DNA from: Wyeomyia smithii
Taxonomy: Eukaryota; Arthropoda; Insecta; Diptera; Culicidae
Reading direction: 5' to 3'
Assembly (NCBI RefSeq): GCF_029784165.1
Contig: NC_073695.1
Coordinates: forward strand, 190,305,357-190,369,356
Length of the DNA stretch: 64,000 nucleotides
Every line of letters begins with the position of its first letter. Positions within the stretch are counted from its first letter, which is position 1. Shown one piece after another: positions 34,080 through 44,149 of the stretch. The notes below the pieces were generated by a model. That model was not told the origin of the DNA, ran no database searches, and saw nothing but the letters and a program-made list of their open reading frames with translations. Both the position numbers and the translations under genes were made by a program.

Positions 34080-35640
34080 TTCGTCTTCACGATTGTGAGT
34101 GCACAGATTATGAATTGAACCCAGACTGACATCTCAAGTATAATATATAACATGTTAATGTGTCAGATTAAAGCACAAATAAATTTCCGCTCCGTGCTGG
34201 AAATATTGCACTTATTTTACTGTTATTTTTTGTGCTTTCCACTCTACAGGCATTTTACGACTTCGGATAATCTACTCCAACTAAAATTTCGTGACAAAAG
34301 AAATTAGCGTTTGTCCGCGCTCGAATTTCCTGCTGCGATTTGTCAGCCTGACACTGCATAAGCTCACTGTCGGACATTGCGCTTCGAATTCCTATGGCGG
34401 ATATTGTAAAAAGTAAAGTTTGTTCCATATATAAAAAAGTAGCTGTAGCAGCGCAGCGTCATCGTCAGCCTGGGTTCTCCTGCTTGTGCAGCCATGAGAA
34501 AACCTTTATTGAAATTACTTCTGGCGTTAAGATCATTAAAAAATATGTGCCAGTGCTTTCCTGGCGGTTACATAAGCGCAGCCAAGAGTGGCCTCGACTG
34601 AGGAAAGACACCTTGAAGACCGGGGCACTTTGCTGGGAGCCTCGGTAGATGGCGAACGGCGTCAAATCTTTCGTGACGCCGCCACATAAGGAACTGTGGG
34701 AAATTTAATTTGCCAAACTGATGTGAATTGAACTGTTAATTTCAAAACGAGCTGTATATATGTCAGGGTTGATTGTCGAAATTATTCGCCTTATGCAAAA
34801 TGTTATGTAACATTCCATCCTAAGGATTTTAACGTCAAGCGTTCCCGTGTCGAAGCTCCGTCGGGTGATAATTTATCATACGTATAACAATCAATGACAG
34901 CTAGTAATTCAAGAATATCGGTCTATTCAAATCGAACAGCTACACCATCGAGAATAAGGATCGACTTGGGCTGGAGACCAGCCGGAACCGGTGCGGTGGA
35001 GATGCCGTAACTATCCATCACTGTGCAGTACTTGACCCTGGCCGTGACGCGTCACCAGACAGAGCAGGTATACTGAGAGCACTGGACGTTTGCAGTGGCT
35101 GATGGCCGCAGCTAATGGAGAGTGTTCAAATAACTGACCTATCGATCCAGCCAGATCTACACGATTTGCTGGTCAAAGGTCACAGTCACACACTCGAATT
35201 GAATATTCATCAACTAGGCTAATTGGAAACAAATCATTGATTGGATATGCATTAGGTACGATGCCTTTACAATGTATCGTTCATGAAGGACAGTACGCAT
35301 GATTTGTTCTGTATTGCTGTGTCAGTCAATAATCGTGTCTTTAAAACTTTTTATGCTTCGATGATTGATTTTGTTTAATTGGAATCTTCTAAATTGTTTA
35401 CCTTCTTCTATATAATGTACAGGGCTAACACTGCATGGAGTTTCAAATAGATGAACTGAGCTTTTTATTCAATGAAAAATGCAGCTTTTAGATTTTTCAG
35501 AGCAAACCTGAAAAACAAAAAAAACGTCACCATAGTTAAATTGAAGAGAGTACTGTCATAAAACAATCCAAAACTGTACTTCAAATTTATTAGCAAATGT
35601 TGCTATAGAGGTATTAAACGTATTCAAAAGAGTGCAATGC
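34080..35640. other. No supported gene
   Basis: Frames near 34394-34665 on both strands overlap each other and show no conserved motif. The rest is ordinary AT-rich sequence. Confidence 0.35.
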
Positions 35641-35649
35641 TTGAATCAC

Positions 35650-36190
35650 AGTATCCTGCAATTTTAAAATTCTCAAATCCCTTAGGTCATTGAATCTTTT
35701 AACAAAAATTCCAAAAATTTTAGATTTTTCAATTTTTCACATGCTAGAATCTCAAACAACAAACATATTGAATTCCTGCATGGCTTAGATCCTAGAATTT
35801 GAAAGTCTTCCGTAAATCTGAATCATAAGCTTCTGTAACGTGACTGTAATGTGACAAAGTCCCAATTTTTTAATTCGCTCTCTCGTAATCCTCAAGTCTT
35901 CAAATGATATAATTTCAAAATTATGAAACAATAAAACGTTAAAAACCAGATATACTAAAATTTCAAAATAATCAAATCCCCAACATTATTTAATACCTTC
36001 TACATACATCTTTAGCAATCAAGTTCTATGATAAGATTTTTAAATTTCGAATTACTCAAATAAAATATTCAAATATTAAACCCCGAAATCCTAAACTCGT
36101 AAAATTCTAAAATCCCAAAATCCTAGAATCTCAAATACTGAAACACTATACTCATTAAATCCCTAACTCCCGAATTCTTACTTATTCACT
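35650..36190. repeat. Degenerate AAAATCCT-type short repeat field
   Basis: For over 500 bp, words of the type AAAATTCTC, AAAATCCCA, AAAATCCTAG, GAATCTCAAA recur at a spacing of 8-11 bases. They are clearest at 36080-36180. This looks like an old, decayed short-unit tandem repeat. Confidence 0.6.
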
Positions 36191-36621
36191 TTACTTTTGC
36201 AGCAACAGGTCGCTTACCGGTCCAGTGTTTAGTGTCCAGTTCCAGTTATATTTTTATTCAGTGTTCGCCATTTTGACTAGAATTTGTTAAGCGAGGATGC
36301 AACCTTTGAGGACTATTCGAAAGTGTTTTTTTCCTCAACAACCGTGCTCCCTAGATGGCGCCGAAGTTGATGTTTTTAAAATGACGGGTCATTACGACGG
36401 GTCAACTTAACCTAACCTCACCTAGTCCTTGAACAATCGAGTCACACTAAAGAATTCAGAAGTGTTAAGAGATTTCCATTTTTATTTGGCATCCGCTTTT
36501 ATTTCAGTTTGTTAACGCAGGGGATTTTTTTTGCAATGGATAAAGTTTGTTTTTGTTGTCATAAAATTCCACATAATAATGTCCAGTAGTTTAATAAACT
36601 GTTTCAAAATAGAATCTCATA

Positions 36622-38172
36622 CAGTGGAGGAAAATCCTATAAGCGCACCAAGGTTTTCTGAAATTTTTATAAATCTAGTAGATAAAACCAAACCGTTTTA
36701 ACGTTGTGGTTTTCTAATGACTAAATGTGTACTTACTATGTTGGTTTAATCACCACTGGCGTCAACATATTTTCTTGCTGAAACATTTTAAAAATTATGG
36801 AGCGAAAATGTTATAAGCGCAACTGGCATTTCAAAAAAAATTCCCACCAGTATGTAAATATCTTGGCTACCTGTCATAACACCCTGATGCGGTTGTAGGT
36901 AGGAACGACTAAACCACAATTAGCCACGCGGTGAAGTGACGCAATCGAATCGTGCTTCAAGATGCCGAAAGGTAAGTTCTTGGACGAAACTGAGCAAAGA
37001 TTAATTACTGAATTGAAGAATGTCGGCTTAAGCAACCGAGAGATAGCAAAGAGGATCAATAGAGGGGAAACAGTGATCAGAAATTTCCTCAAAAAAGGCC
37101 AAAAATATGGCATCAGAAAGAAAAACAAGGGTAACTCCAAAATTTCAAACCGCGACCGGAACCGAATCATTCAGCTTGGGGAGACTGGAAAGCTCAATGC
37201 TCCAGAAATAAAGCAGGAACTGGACCTTCCCATAACGAAAAGACGTGTTTCTCAAATTTTGCGAGGATCTGGACATCTGGTTTACACGAAGAAGGCAAAG
37301 AAACCAAACCTCACCCCAAGGCACATAAAGGCAAGATTGGATTTCGCTAAGCAGCACATGGATTGGAAGGCAGAGTGGAATGAAGTGATTTTTTCCGACG
37401 AGAAAAAGTTCAATCTTGATGGTCCCGACTGCTGTGCGTATTATTGGCATGATCTACGAAAAAAACCCCAAGTGAAGTTGAGTAGGAACTTTGGAGGTGG
37501 AAGTCTCATGATGTGGGCTGCGTTTTCAAGAAAAGGGAAGACTCCTATCGCCACTATTTCGACAAGGATGAACTCCGACAGTTATTTAGAGCTCCTGGAC
37601 AGTGTTTTGGTGCCTTTTACGGAAGATATCATGAACGAAAACTTCATCTTCCAGCAGGATAATGCAGCCATTCACGTGAGTAAAAAATCATTGTCATGGT
37701 TTTTCGAAAGAAACATTCGGGTTATGGACTGGCCAGCTCGTAGCCCGGACCTCAATCCCATTGAAAACCTCTGGGGAATCCTGGTAAGGCGAGTCTACAG
37801 TGGTGGGCGGCAGTTCGGAACGGTTCGTGAGTTGGAGAGGTGTGTAAGGGACGAGTGGAATAAAATTCCACAAGAAATGTTGGATAATTTGATTGACTCG
37901 ATGCCAAACCGTATCTATGAAACTATCCTAAAAAATGGTAAACCAACCAAATATTAAATGCTGTTACTTTTTTGTAAAAATCGTTCTTTGACAATAAATC
38001 TAATTTTTTTTATTTCAAGTAACTGTTGAGAATAGGATTGGAACTCTTCTTAGTAAGATAAACTTGATTTTCAAAGCTCATTTAAATTCCATGAAAACAT
38101 TTTGGAAATATGTATCCAGTTGACCTAACAACCAAAATATATATGTGCGCTTATAGGAATTTTTTCGCACTG
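36622..38172 (+). mobile_element. Tc1-family DNA transposon with intact transposase
   Basis: The element is flanked by TA at 36620-36621 and 38173-38174. The ends are inverted repeats: the left begins CAGTGGAGGAAAATCCTATA, and the right (minus strand) begins CAGTGCGAAAAAATTCCTAT. Both contain CCTATAAGCGCAC. A second copy of the binding-site-like word occurs at about 36802-36827 (GGAGCGAAAATGTTATAAGCGCAACTGG in part), giving a left end with outer and inner direct repeats. The length of 1551 bp is normal for Tc1. The single ORF is uninterrupted. Confidence 0.93.
36962..37957 (+). CDS. Tc1-family transposase (DD34E)
   Basis: 331 residues, about the full length of Tc1 transposases. It catalyses cut-and-paste movement into TA sites. 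An N-terminal paired-like DNA-binding region has two helix-turn-helix parts (about residues 9-45, NVGLSNREIAKRIN; and about 64-110, LNAPEIKQELDLPITKRRVS). The catalytic triad is visible: Asp in IFSDEKKF (about 146), Asp in FQQDNAAIH (about 230) and Glu in SPDLNPIENLWG (about 265). There are 34 residues between the last two, so DD34E. A GGGS glycine box follows the RKKPQVKLSRNFGG segment. Basic stretches (KYGIRKKNKG) could act as nuclear localisation signal. ATG 36962 is preceded by CAAG and is the first in-frame start. No stop or frameshift is seen, so the copy may still be active. Confidence 0.95.
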   Translation: MPKGKFLDETEQRLITELKNVGLSNREIAKRINRGETVIRNFLKKGQKYGIRKKNKGNSKISNRDRNRIIQLGETGKLNAPEIKQELDLPITKRRVSQILRGSGHLVYTKKAKKPNLTPRHIKARLDFAKQHMDWKAEWNEVIFSDEKKFNLDGPDCCAYYWHDLRKKPQVKLSRNFGGGSLMMWAAFSRKGKTPIATISTRMNSDSYLELLDSVLVPFTEDIMNENFIFQQDNAAIHVSKKSLSWFFERNIRVMDWPARSPDLNPIENLWGILVRRVYSGGRQFGTVRELERCVRDEWNKIPQEMLDNLIDSMPNRIYETILKNGKPTKY

Positions 38173-38618
38173 TATTTACAAAATATGTTTGAAACTGTCA
38201 TGGTTTTGTTTAAAATTGAATTCCAGAACAATAGCTGATTTTATTTGACCTTTGTTGTCCTGATTTTTATTTCTTTTGGTTCATTCCTCAGGTAATTGTG
38301 GAACAAATCACACAACAAATCAACTCTTCATTCCAAGCAATTAACAAAACATTTTCATACAAACTTGAGTGATGCTCAAGTAAAAAGTTTCAAAGATGTC
38401 AAAAAACAAAGTTACATTCCATTTTTCGGATTTGTAGCTAACCAACATACAAATTTTACCAATCGGAGTACAGTGTGCTAGAAAGTAATTTTTATTTTTC
38501 CAAATTTTTCATATTTTTAAGCTTCGCTACAGTTTAAAAAGCTAATCAATTAAACATTATTGAATATACTTTTTGTTTTTTAATTTATATAATTTATCAT
38601 ACCTAATATTCTAATCTA
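38173..38618. other. Short spacer between the Tc1 element and the Helitron-like element
   Basis: AT-rich, no recognised feature. A 61-codon frame at 38296-38481 has no motif. Confidence 0.4.
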
Positions 38619-38689
38619 TCTATACCTATAAAAATGCAGTCCGGTCTGTCTGTCTGTCTGTCTGATCCATATAGGCTCGGAAACTAGTG

Positions 38690-39130
38690 AACCGATCGAC
38701 GTGAAAATTTGCATGTAGGGGTTTTAGGGGCCGAGAAAGGTTCGTATGATGGTTCGAAGCCCCTCCCTCTTCTGGAAGGGAGGGCCCCATACAAATGAAA
38801 CACAAATTTCTGCACATCTCAAAAACTAACCAAGGAAATGGAACCAAATTTGACATGTGGGTATTTTTTGCCTATATTGGTTCGACACCCCTCCCTCTTC
38901 TGGGAGGGAGGGGTTCCATATAAATTAAACACAAATTTCTGCACATCTCGAGAACTAACCAAGTAATTTGGTAGGTGAATGTTTTTAGGGGTGATAAATA
39001 TATCCATAATGGTTTTACACCCCTCCCTCTTCTACAAGGGAGGGGTCCCATACAAATGAAACACGAATTACGCACAGCTCGAGAACCAATCAAGCAAATA
39101 TAACTAAATTTGGCAAGTGAATGTTTTTAG
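38690..39130. repeat. Tandem repeat with CCCTCCCTCTTCTGG core, about 3.5 units
   Basis: Three and a half units of about 125 bp contain, in order, CCCTCCCTCTTCTGG, GGGAGGG, CCATACAAATGAAACAC, TTTCTGCACATCTC and AACCAAG. CCCTCCC and GGGAGGG are inverted to each other, so each unit can form a small hairpin. It lies near the 5' end of the Helitron-like element. Confidence 0.8.
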
Positions 39131-39159
39131 GTGTAACAAACATGTCCATAATGTTTCGA

Positions 39160-40210
39160 CACCCTTTTTTCTTCTGGCATGTCTCCAAATACCATTTCGA
39201 AATTTAAAATGGCGACTTCCGGTTTCTGAAAAACAGTGGCAAATGACCAAATACCACCCAACATAAGTATTTCCGGAATTGTTATGATGCACTGAAGCCA
39301 CAAATCGACCTCAGACAACATTTCGAATTATAAGATGGCGACTTCAGGTGTCTGGAAAACAACCGAAAATGACCAAATAACACCCAATATGGGTGTTTCT
39401 TAAACCAGAACGACGCACAGTGGCCAGAAATTGTTTCCAAATGCCATTTTGAAATCCAAGATGGCGACTTCCGGTTTCTGAATAACAGAGACAAATGACC
39501 AAATACCACCCAATATGGGTATTTCCGGAATTGTTATGAAGCCAGAAGCCACAAATCGATCTCAGACAACATTTTGAATTGTAAGATGGCGACCTCCGGT
39601 GTTCGGCAAACAGCCTGAAGTGACCAAATACCACCCAATATGAGTATCTCTGGAACCAGAATGATGCAAGGAGCTAAAAATTGACCTCAGACACCATTAT
39701 GAATTGTAAGATGGCAACTTCCGGTTTCTAAGAAACGCAAAAATGGCCGATTTCCATACAATATGAGTATCTTCGGAACCAGAATGATACACAGGAGCTA
39801 GAATCGACCACAGACACCATTTTGAATTCGAAGATGGTTACATCCTCTATTTCTGAAAAACAGCCGAAAATGACCAAATAACACCCAATATGGATGTTTC
39901 TTAAACCAGAATGACGCTCAAGGGCCAGAAATTGTCTTCAAATGCCATTTTAAAATCCAAGATGGCGAATTACGGTTTCTGAAAAATAGCCTGAAGTGAC
40001 CAAATACCACCCATTATGAGTATCACTGGTTCCAGAATGATGCAGGGAGCTGAAAATTGACCTCAGACACCAGTTTGAATTGTAAAATGGCAACTTCTGG
40101 GAAACGACCGAAAATAACCAAAAACTACTACATATGGATATGTCCGTAATCGAAATGATGGAAATGATGGAAAACAACGAAAATAACTGAAATGCACCCA
40201 ATATATTTCC
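39160..40210. repeat. Diverged minisatellite (AAGATGGCGACTTCCGG type), about eight units
   Basis: Units of about 120-140 bp each contain AAGATGGCGACTTCCGGTTT or a variant, GACCAAATA.CACCCAATATG and AACCAGAATGATGCA. Starts are near 39209, 39333, 39459, 39582, 39708, 39831, 39959 and 40082. A related but more diverged stretch with ATGGCG and TTTTCGGTTTCT occurs at 63680-63880. Confidence 0.8.
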
Positions 40211-40256
40211 GGAATAGAGGTGATGTACAAAAGCCAAAAGTCGAAGATGTTGTCAT

Positions 40257-42378
40257 TCCGATTAGTCCTGTGCGCCGCCACGCCGCGCCGCCGCCGCCAA
40301 CACTTTTACGCATGCCGCCGCCGCCGCAGCCGCCGATGGTTTGGACTCGGCGCGCCGCCGAGGAAATTTTTAGCGCGCCGCCGAGGAAATTTTTAGCGCG
40401 CCGATAGTGATTGTGTATGCTGGATTTTTTCCTGATTATAGAAATACCGCAAATCACAGCCGATAAGGGAACACTCGTATGTTGAGTAACGCGGAATTTG
40501 GCAATTCTTAATACCGCTTTACTCCGACGTAACGCAATTTTGCATGGTGGCCTCACGCAGTGTAACACTTCGCTAAGTACCTCCCCTGTATTTACGTGGG
40601 ACACGAGACATATTGACGCTAGGCATATGGACATATTGACGCTAGGCATATGGACAGTTTCAACAGTCCGTGCCGGCCGCCGACCCGCCGTCGGAAGCGC
40701 CTGCCTCTTGCACACAAACGACTGATCTACAGATTTGCTGGGTCTACTCAAACAGAGTTTCTTTCCCTTAGTTAAGTCCGAACGAGCGGTAGCGAGTAAG
40801 GACATCATTCGCTCGAACAGCGAGTAGGCCGAAGGCCGCGAGTGTATTGCTTTCTAAATGACACCCTGAAGCGAAATACATGTTATTAAAAGAGGGCTGT
40901 GATGATTACGATAATACCGTATTCCGCCTCACTTCCCATCGGCCTTGTGTCTATTCGGCCTTGTGTCTATTCGGCCTTGCGTCCATTCGGCCTCGCGTCC
41001 CGTCGGCTTCGCGTCCGTTCGGCCTCGCGTCCCGTCGGCCTCGCGTCCATTCGGCCTCGCGTCCATTCGGCCTCGCGTCCATTCGGCCTCGCGTCCATTC
41101 GGCCTCGCGTCCATATGCCTCGTGCCCGTATGCCTGCCATCCATTATGCCTAGCGTTCTATGCCTTGTGTCCGTATGCTTTCCGTCTGTATGCTTAACGG
41201 GTTGTTATCTTTTACGAATGTTCCCTAAGTGTAAATTATTTTAATTTGTGGTAATTTGATAAAATATTTGACATTAAATATTTAGACTTTAGTCTTTTTT
41301 ATCGAAAGATATAAAAAATTTCGAAGTCATCAATAATTTGCACGGGGGCAATTTGCTTCGAGAATATTGTTTCAGTCATTATAACATAAGTTTATATGTT
41401 TATTTTTATTTTTAATTTTTATGTAAACGTATGAGCAATCCGGGAATGTTAAAAAAAATAAGCAAAAATGATTAGTGTTTTTTCATCTATATTTTGGTAA
41501 AGATTTTAGTTTTCTCTAGAATACTAAGTTTTTCTTTAGATCAATATGCGAGGATTCCTTGAAAATCGACTATGTTTTTGCTGAATCCTCCTTACTTTGT
41601 TGCTTGAACGTTAAGACATCGAAAAAAACACTTTCAGCTATTTTCCATTACCATGGTGATATTTGCGGATTTTTCGGTCAGAATGGATCGCCTTCGACCC
41701 ATCATATTTAAGGGTGATTTTCATAGTAATGACATCACATAGTTCATGTGATTTTGTTGCTTTTTTCATCGCTATTTCGAGCAAACAAACATTTTCCAGA
41801 TGGTAATGAAGAATCTGCGGAGTTTAACGAAGATTTCTAATGAAAAGAGTATCCCATTTTTTCAGTTTTTCCATGGGTAACCTAACAAAATATATGAAAG
41901 TTGGAAACGACCCTTTAACGTAAGATCTATCGAATTTTCCCAAAGTCGGTCTACGGTTAATCAAAATGAACTCATCGACAAACTATCTATCTTTTTTTTT
42001 CAAAACCGAACGTCTTTGGAAATAGTGTTCCTTGCAATTTTTTTGGGATTTATACTTGTTTTACTTTCTCTGCTTGGTTTATTATTTTCTGGTTGCTCAA
42101 TTGTTTATTTACTTGATTTCTTACCATTCTTATTTCTAGTTTTGACATCATGTCAACCCTGACGCAATATTTTTTTTATTATCGTTGAATTACCAAAAAA
42201 CCGAAAATGAGAGTTCAAAGCACACATTATGCGCAATTATAAGTGGTAATTAGTGTCACGCCGATACACGCCGCCTCCGATATAAGCCAACGGCGTCACG
42301 CCGTCGCGCCGGTCGCCGCCGAGGTAAAATGTTTTCTACGCCGCCGCCGCCGATGATATGGTCGGCGCACAGGTCTAA
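40257..42378. mobile_element. GC-rich terminal-inverted-repeat element nested in the Helitron-like element
   Basis: The left end reads TTAGTCCTGTGCGCCG (from 40261). The right end on the minus strand reads TTAGACCTGTGCGCCG (from about 42377). Each end continues into CGCCGCCGCC-rich sequence, in striking contrast to the AT-rich middle. Flanking Helitron sequence resumes on both sides. The interior has a TATTGACGCTAGGCATATGGACA duplication (40610-40650, given in part) and a 16-bp array (40925-41210). It has no transposase frame, so it is non-autonomous. The superfamily is unknown. Confidence 0.55.
40925..41210. repeat. 16-bp tandem array (CATTCGGCCTCGCGTC)
   Basis: About 17 copies of a 16-bp unit run from CATCGGCCTTGTGTCT variants to CATATGCCTCGTGCCC and ATTATGCCTAGCGTT variants. 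It ends with GTATGCTTAACGGG. A 16-bp period reads through all three frames, so the long frames on both strands here (for example 40929-41144 minus) are repeat artefacts. The same units and the same end recur at 63057-63155. Confidence 0.95.
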
Positions 42379-42502
42379 TTCCAATAAAACCATTCATTTC
42401 AAAAGATATAAACAAATCGCAAGGAATCAATTAATTTGAAATGTTTAAAATTATTAAATTCAACACTAAAATAGGCGGGACGAAGTTTGCCGGGTCAGCT
42501 TG

Positions 42503-43234
42503 TAATGAATAAAAGCGTAAACTATGTTTTTATTTAAGTCTTTTTATTTTTTTCAATTATATTGTGGTTGGAAAGATAAAATATGTAATGTTTGTTTGAA
42601 AAACCAAGCGTCAATAAGCAAGCAAGACAGAACACTAATAATGACAAACCACGACAGTCTAAAGTTTTGGGAATTTCCTACAACGCCGACACGCTCATAC
42701 CAACATAATATTAACTCTAATACATTTTGAACATCACTAGAACTTAGTATGATCTGTAGACAATTGGCGTTTTCCCTAAGTGCTATTGTGTAAAACTCAT
42801 AAAATTTTTTTTTAAACACTTGCTACTCTCTAAATCAGTTCAGCAGTTAAAAAGTAATGAAAAAAATATGAAATAGTTGAATTAAGAACAAATTCAGTTC
42901 ATACAAAGAAACTTGACGTCACTCCTCGACAAGCAGGCGACCGCCTGGTTCGCCTTCGCCTTACTACGCCACTGCGGATATTTCGGATTGCTATGTAATT
43001 TATGTTGTTGAGTTCTCTTAGCCTTTCTCCTAGAAAGGTATAGCAATCACTGGCAAAACCGAAGGTACACTGAAAATATTTTTTCGTTATTCTCTGCACG
43101 CACGTTTCGTAACCATGGAATTCGTAGATTGTACAGCACTTTTGTTGATGGTATTGTATAGAATAATCGTATTGCGATTTATCGAACAGAATTACAACAT
43201 TACGCATTATTTGTAAAATTCACGAATGTATTCT

Positions 43235-43235
<1 letters not shown>
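42503..43235. other. No supported gene
   Basis: AT-rich spacer with frames of under 105 codons that have no motifs. A short tract GGCGACCGCCTGGTTCGCC lies near 42935. Confidence 0.35.
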
Positions 43236-43238
<3 letters not shown>

Positions 43239-43278
<40 letters not shown>

Positions 43279-43372
43279 TGTGTGTGTGTGCTTGTGTGTG
43301 TGTGTGTGTGTGTGTGTGCGTGCGTGCTTGTGTGTGTGTGTGTGAGTGTGTGTGAGTATGTGTGTGTATGTG
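43239..43372. repeat. (TG)n microsatellite
   Basis: TG/GT repeat of about 130 bp, interrupted by CTTG, CGTG and AGTG variants. Cys-Val or Thr-His frames over it are artefacts. Confidence 0.97.
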
Positions 43373-43394
43373 CAACTTTCCAATTTCACTCGAT

Positions 43395-44060
43395 TTTCTC
43401 AGAGATGGCTGGACCGGTTTTCATAAAATTATTCTCAAATTTTAATGGAATCGGATTTTTAGTTTGTACATATATTATTCAACAAAATGTGAAAATCATG
43501 AAGGTTCATTATCTCAGAAACTAAACAACCGATTTTAACAAAATTGGCTTTAAATGAACGGGCTACCTAAAAAATCCTTAACTTTTGAATTTTATACATT
43601 GGACATGTGGTTCAAAAGTTATGTAAAGAGACGTTTTGGAGAATATTTAATTAGTTTAATTTCTCAGAAATACCTGGTCCGATTTTCATAAAATCAGTGT
43701 CAAACGGATGGTCTAGTGGTCCCATAAGGCCTTATTGATTTGTTTTGCAATCGGATTTTTACTTTGTCTGTTATGTTCAAAAATCTGAAATTTAGCTTTG
43801 AAAAGAAACATATTCCATAGACTACTTAAGCTCACTCACTTTTCTCAGAGATAGCTGAACCAATTTCCTCAAAATTAGTGTCAAATGGAAGGTCAAGCAG
43901 CCTCATAACAACCTATTGAATTTCACTGTAATCGGACTGTAACTTCGTCTGTAATGTATCAAAATGTTAAAAATAACGAAGATTCATTACCTCGGAAACT
44001 ACACAACCGATTTGAACAATACTGATATCAGATGAACGGTAGTTGGGGGCTAACTGATGA
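43395..44060. repeat. Diverged repeat: CTCAGA.A...CCGATTTTCATAAAAT units
   Basis: The phrase CTCAGA(G/A)AT...CTG..CCGATTTTCATAAAAT recurs near 43398, 43512, 43662, 43839 and 43992. Each is followed by a TCAAA..GAA.GGTC-like stretch and an AATCGGA.TTTTACTTTGT stretch. Spacing varies (about 110-180 bp). This is a decayed tandem or nested repeat without coding content. Confidence 0.6.
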
Positions 44061-44149
44061 ATTTTACAATGATTGAACACGAGGTTCATAAGTTGTGAAA
44101 AGAAAGTCATATTTGAAATAGAAAATAAAATGCTATTATAACTAATCAA

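Larger units (their letters stand above)
38619..42502 (+). mobile_element. Non-autonomous Helitron-like element
   Basis: The 5' end reads TCTATACCTATAAAAATGC after an A, and the 3' end reads GCGGGACGAAGTTTGCCGGG then TCAGCTTG before a T. These match the insect Helitron pattern of a TCTATA...AAAATG start and a GC-rich subterminal stretch with CTRG at the end; here it is CTTG rather than CTAG. Insertion between A and T fits, and there is no target duplication. No Rep/helicase frame is present. The body contains a CTGT microsatellite (38646-38662), a repeat with CCCCTCCCTCTTCTGG (38700-39130), a 120-140 bp tandem array (39160-40210) and a nested GC-rich element (40257-42378). Ends were recognised by eye. 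Confidence 0.65.

Noticed and set aside
34394..34665. Frames on both strands (84 and 66 codons)
   Set aside because: They overlap head to tail with no conserved motif and no neighbouring exon.
38626..39634. Minus-strand frames of 60-96 codons
   Set aside because: They follow the tandem-repeat units, overlap one another in several frames and show no constraint.
40880..41244. Overlapping frames of 70-105 codons on both strands with RPFGLAS-type repeats
   Set aside because: A 16-bp unit is not a multiple of three and reads open in every frame; this is repeat artefact, not a repeat protein.
43207..43524. Cys-Val and Thr-His rich frames
   Set aside because: Translation of the TG microsatellite.
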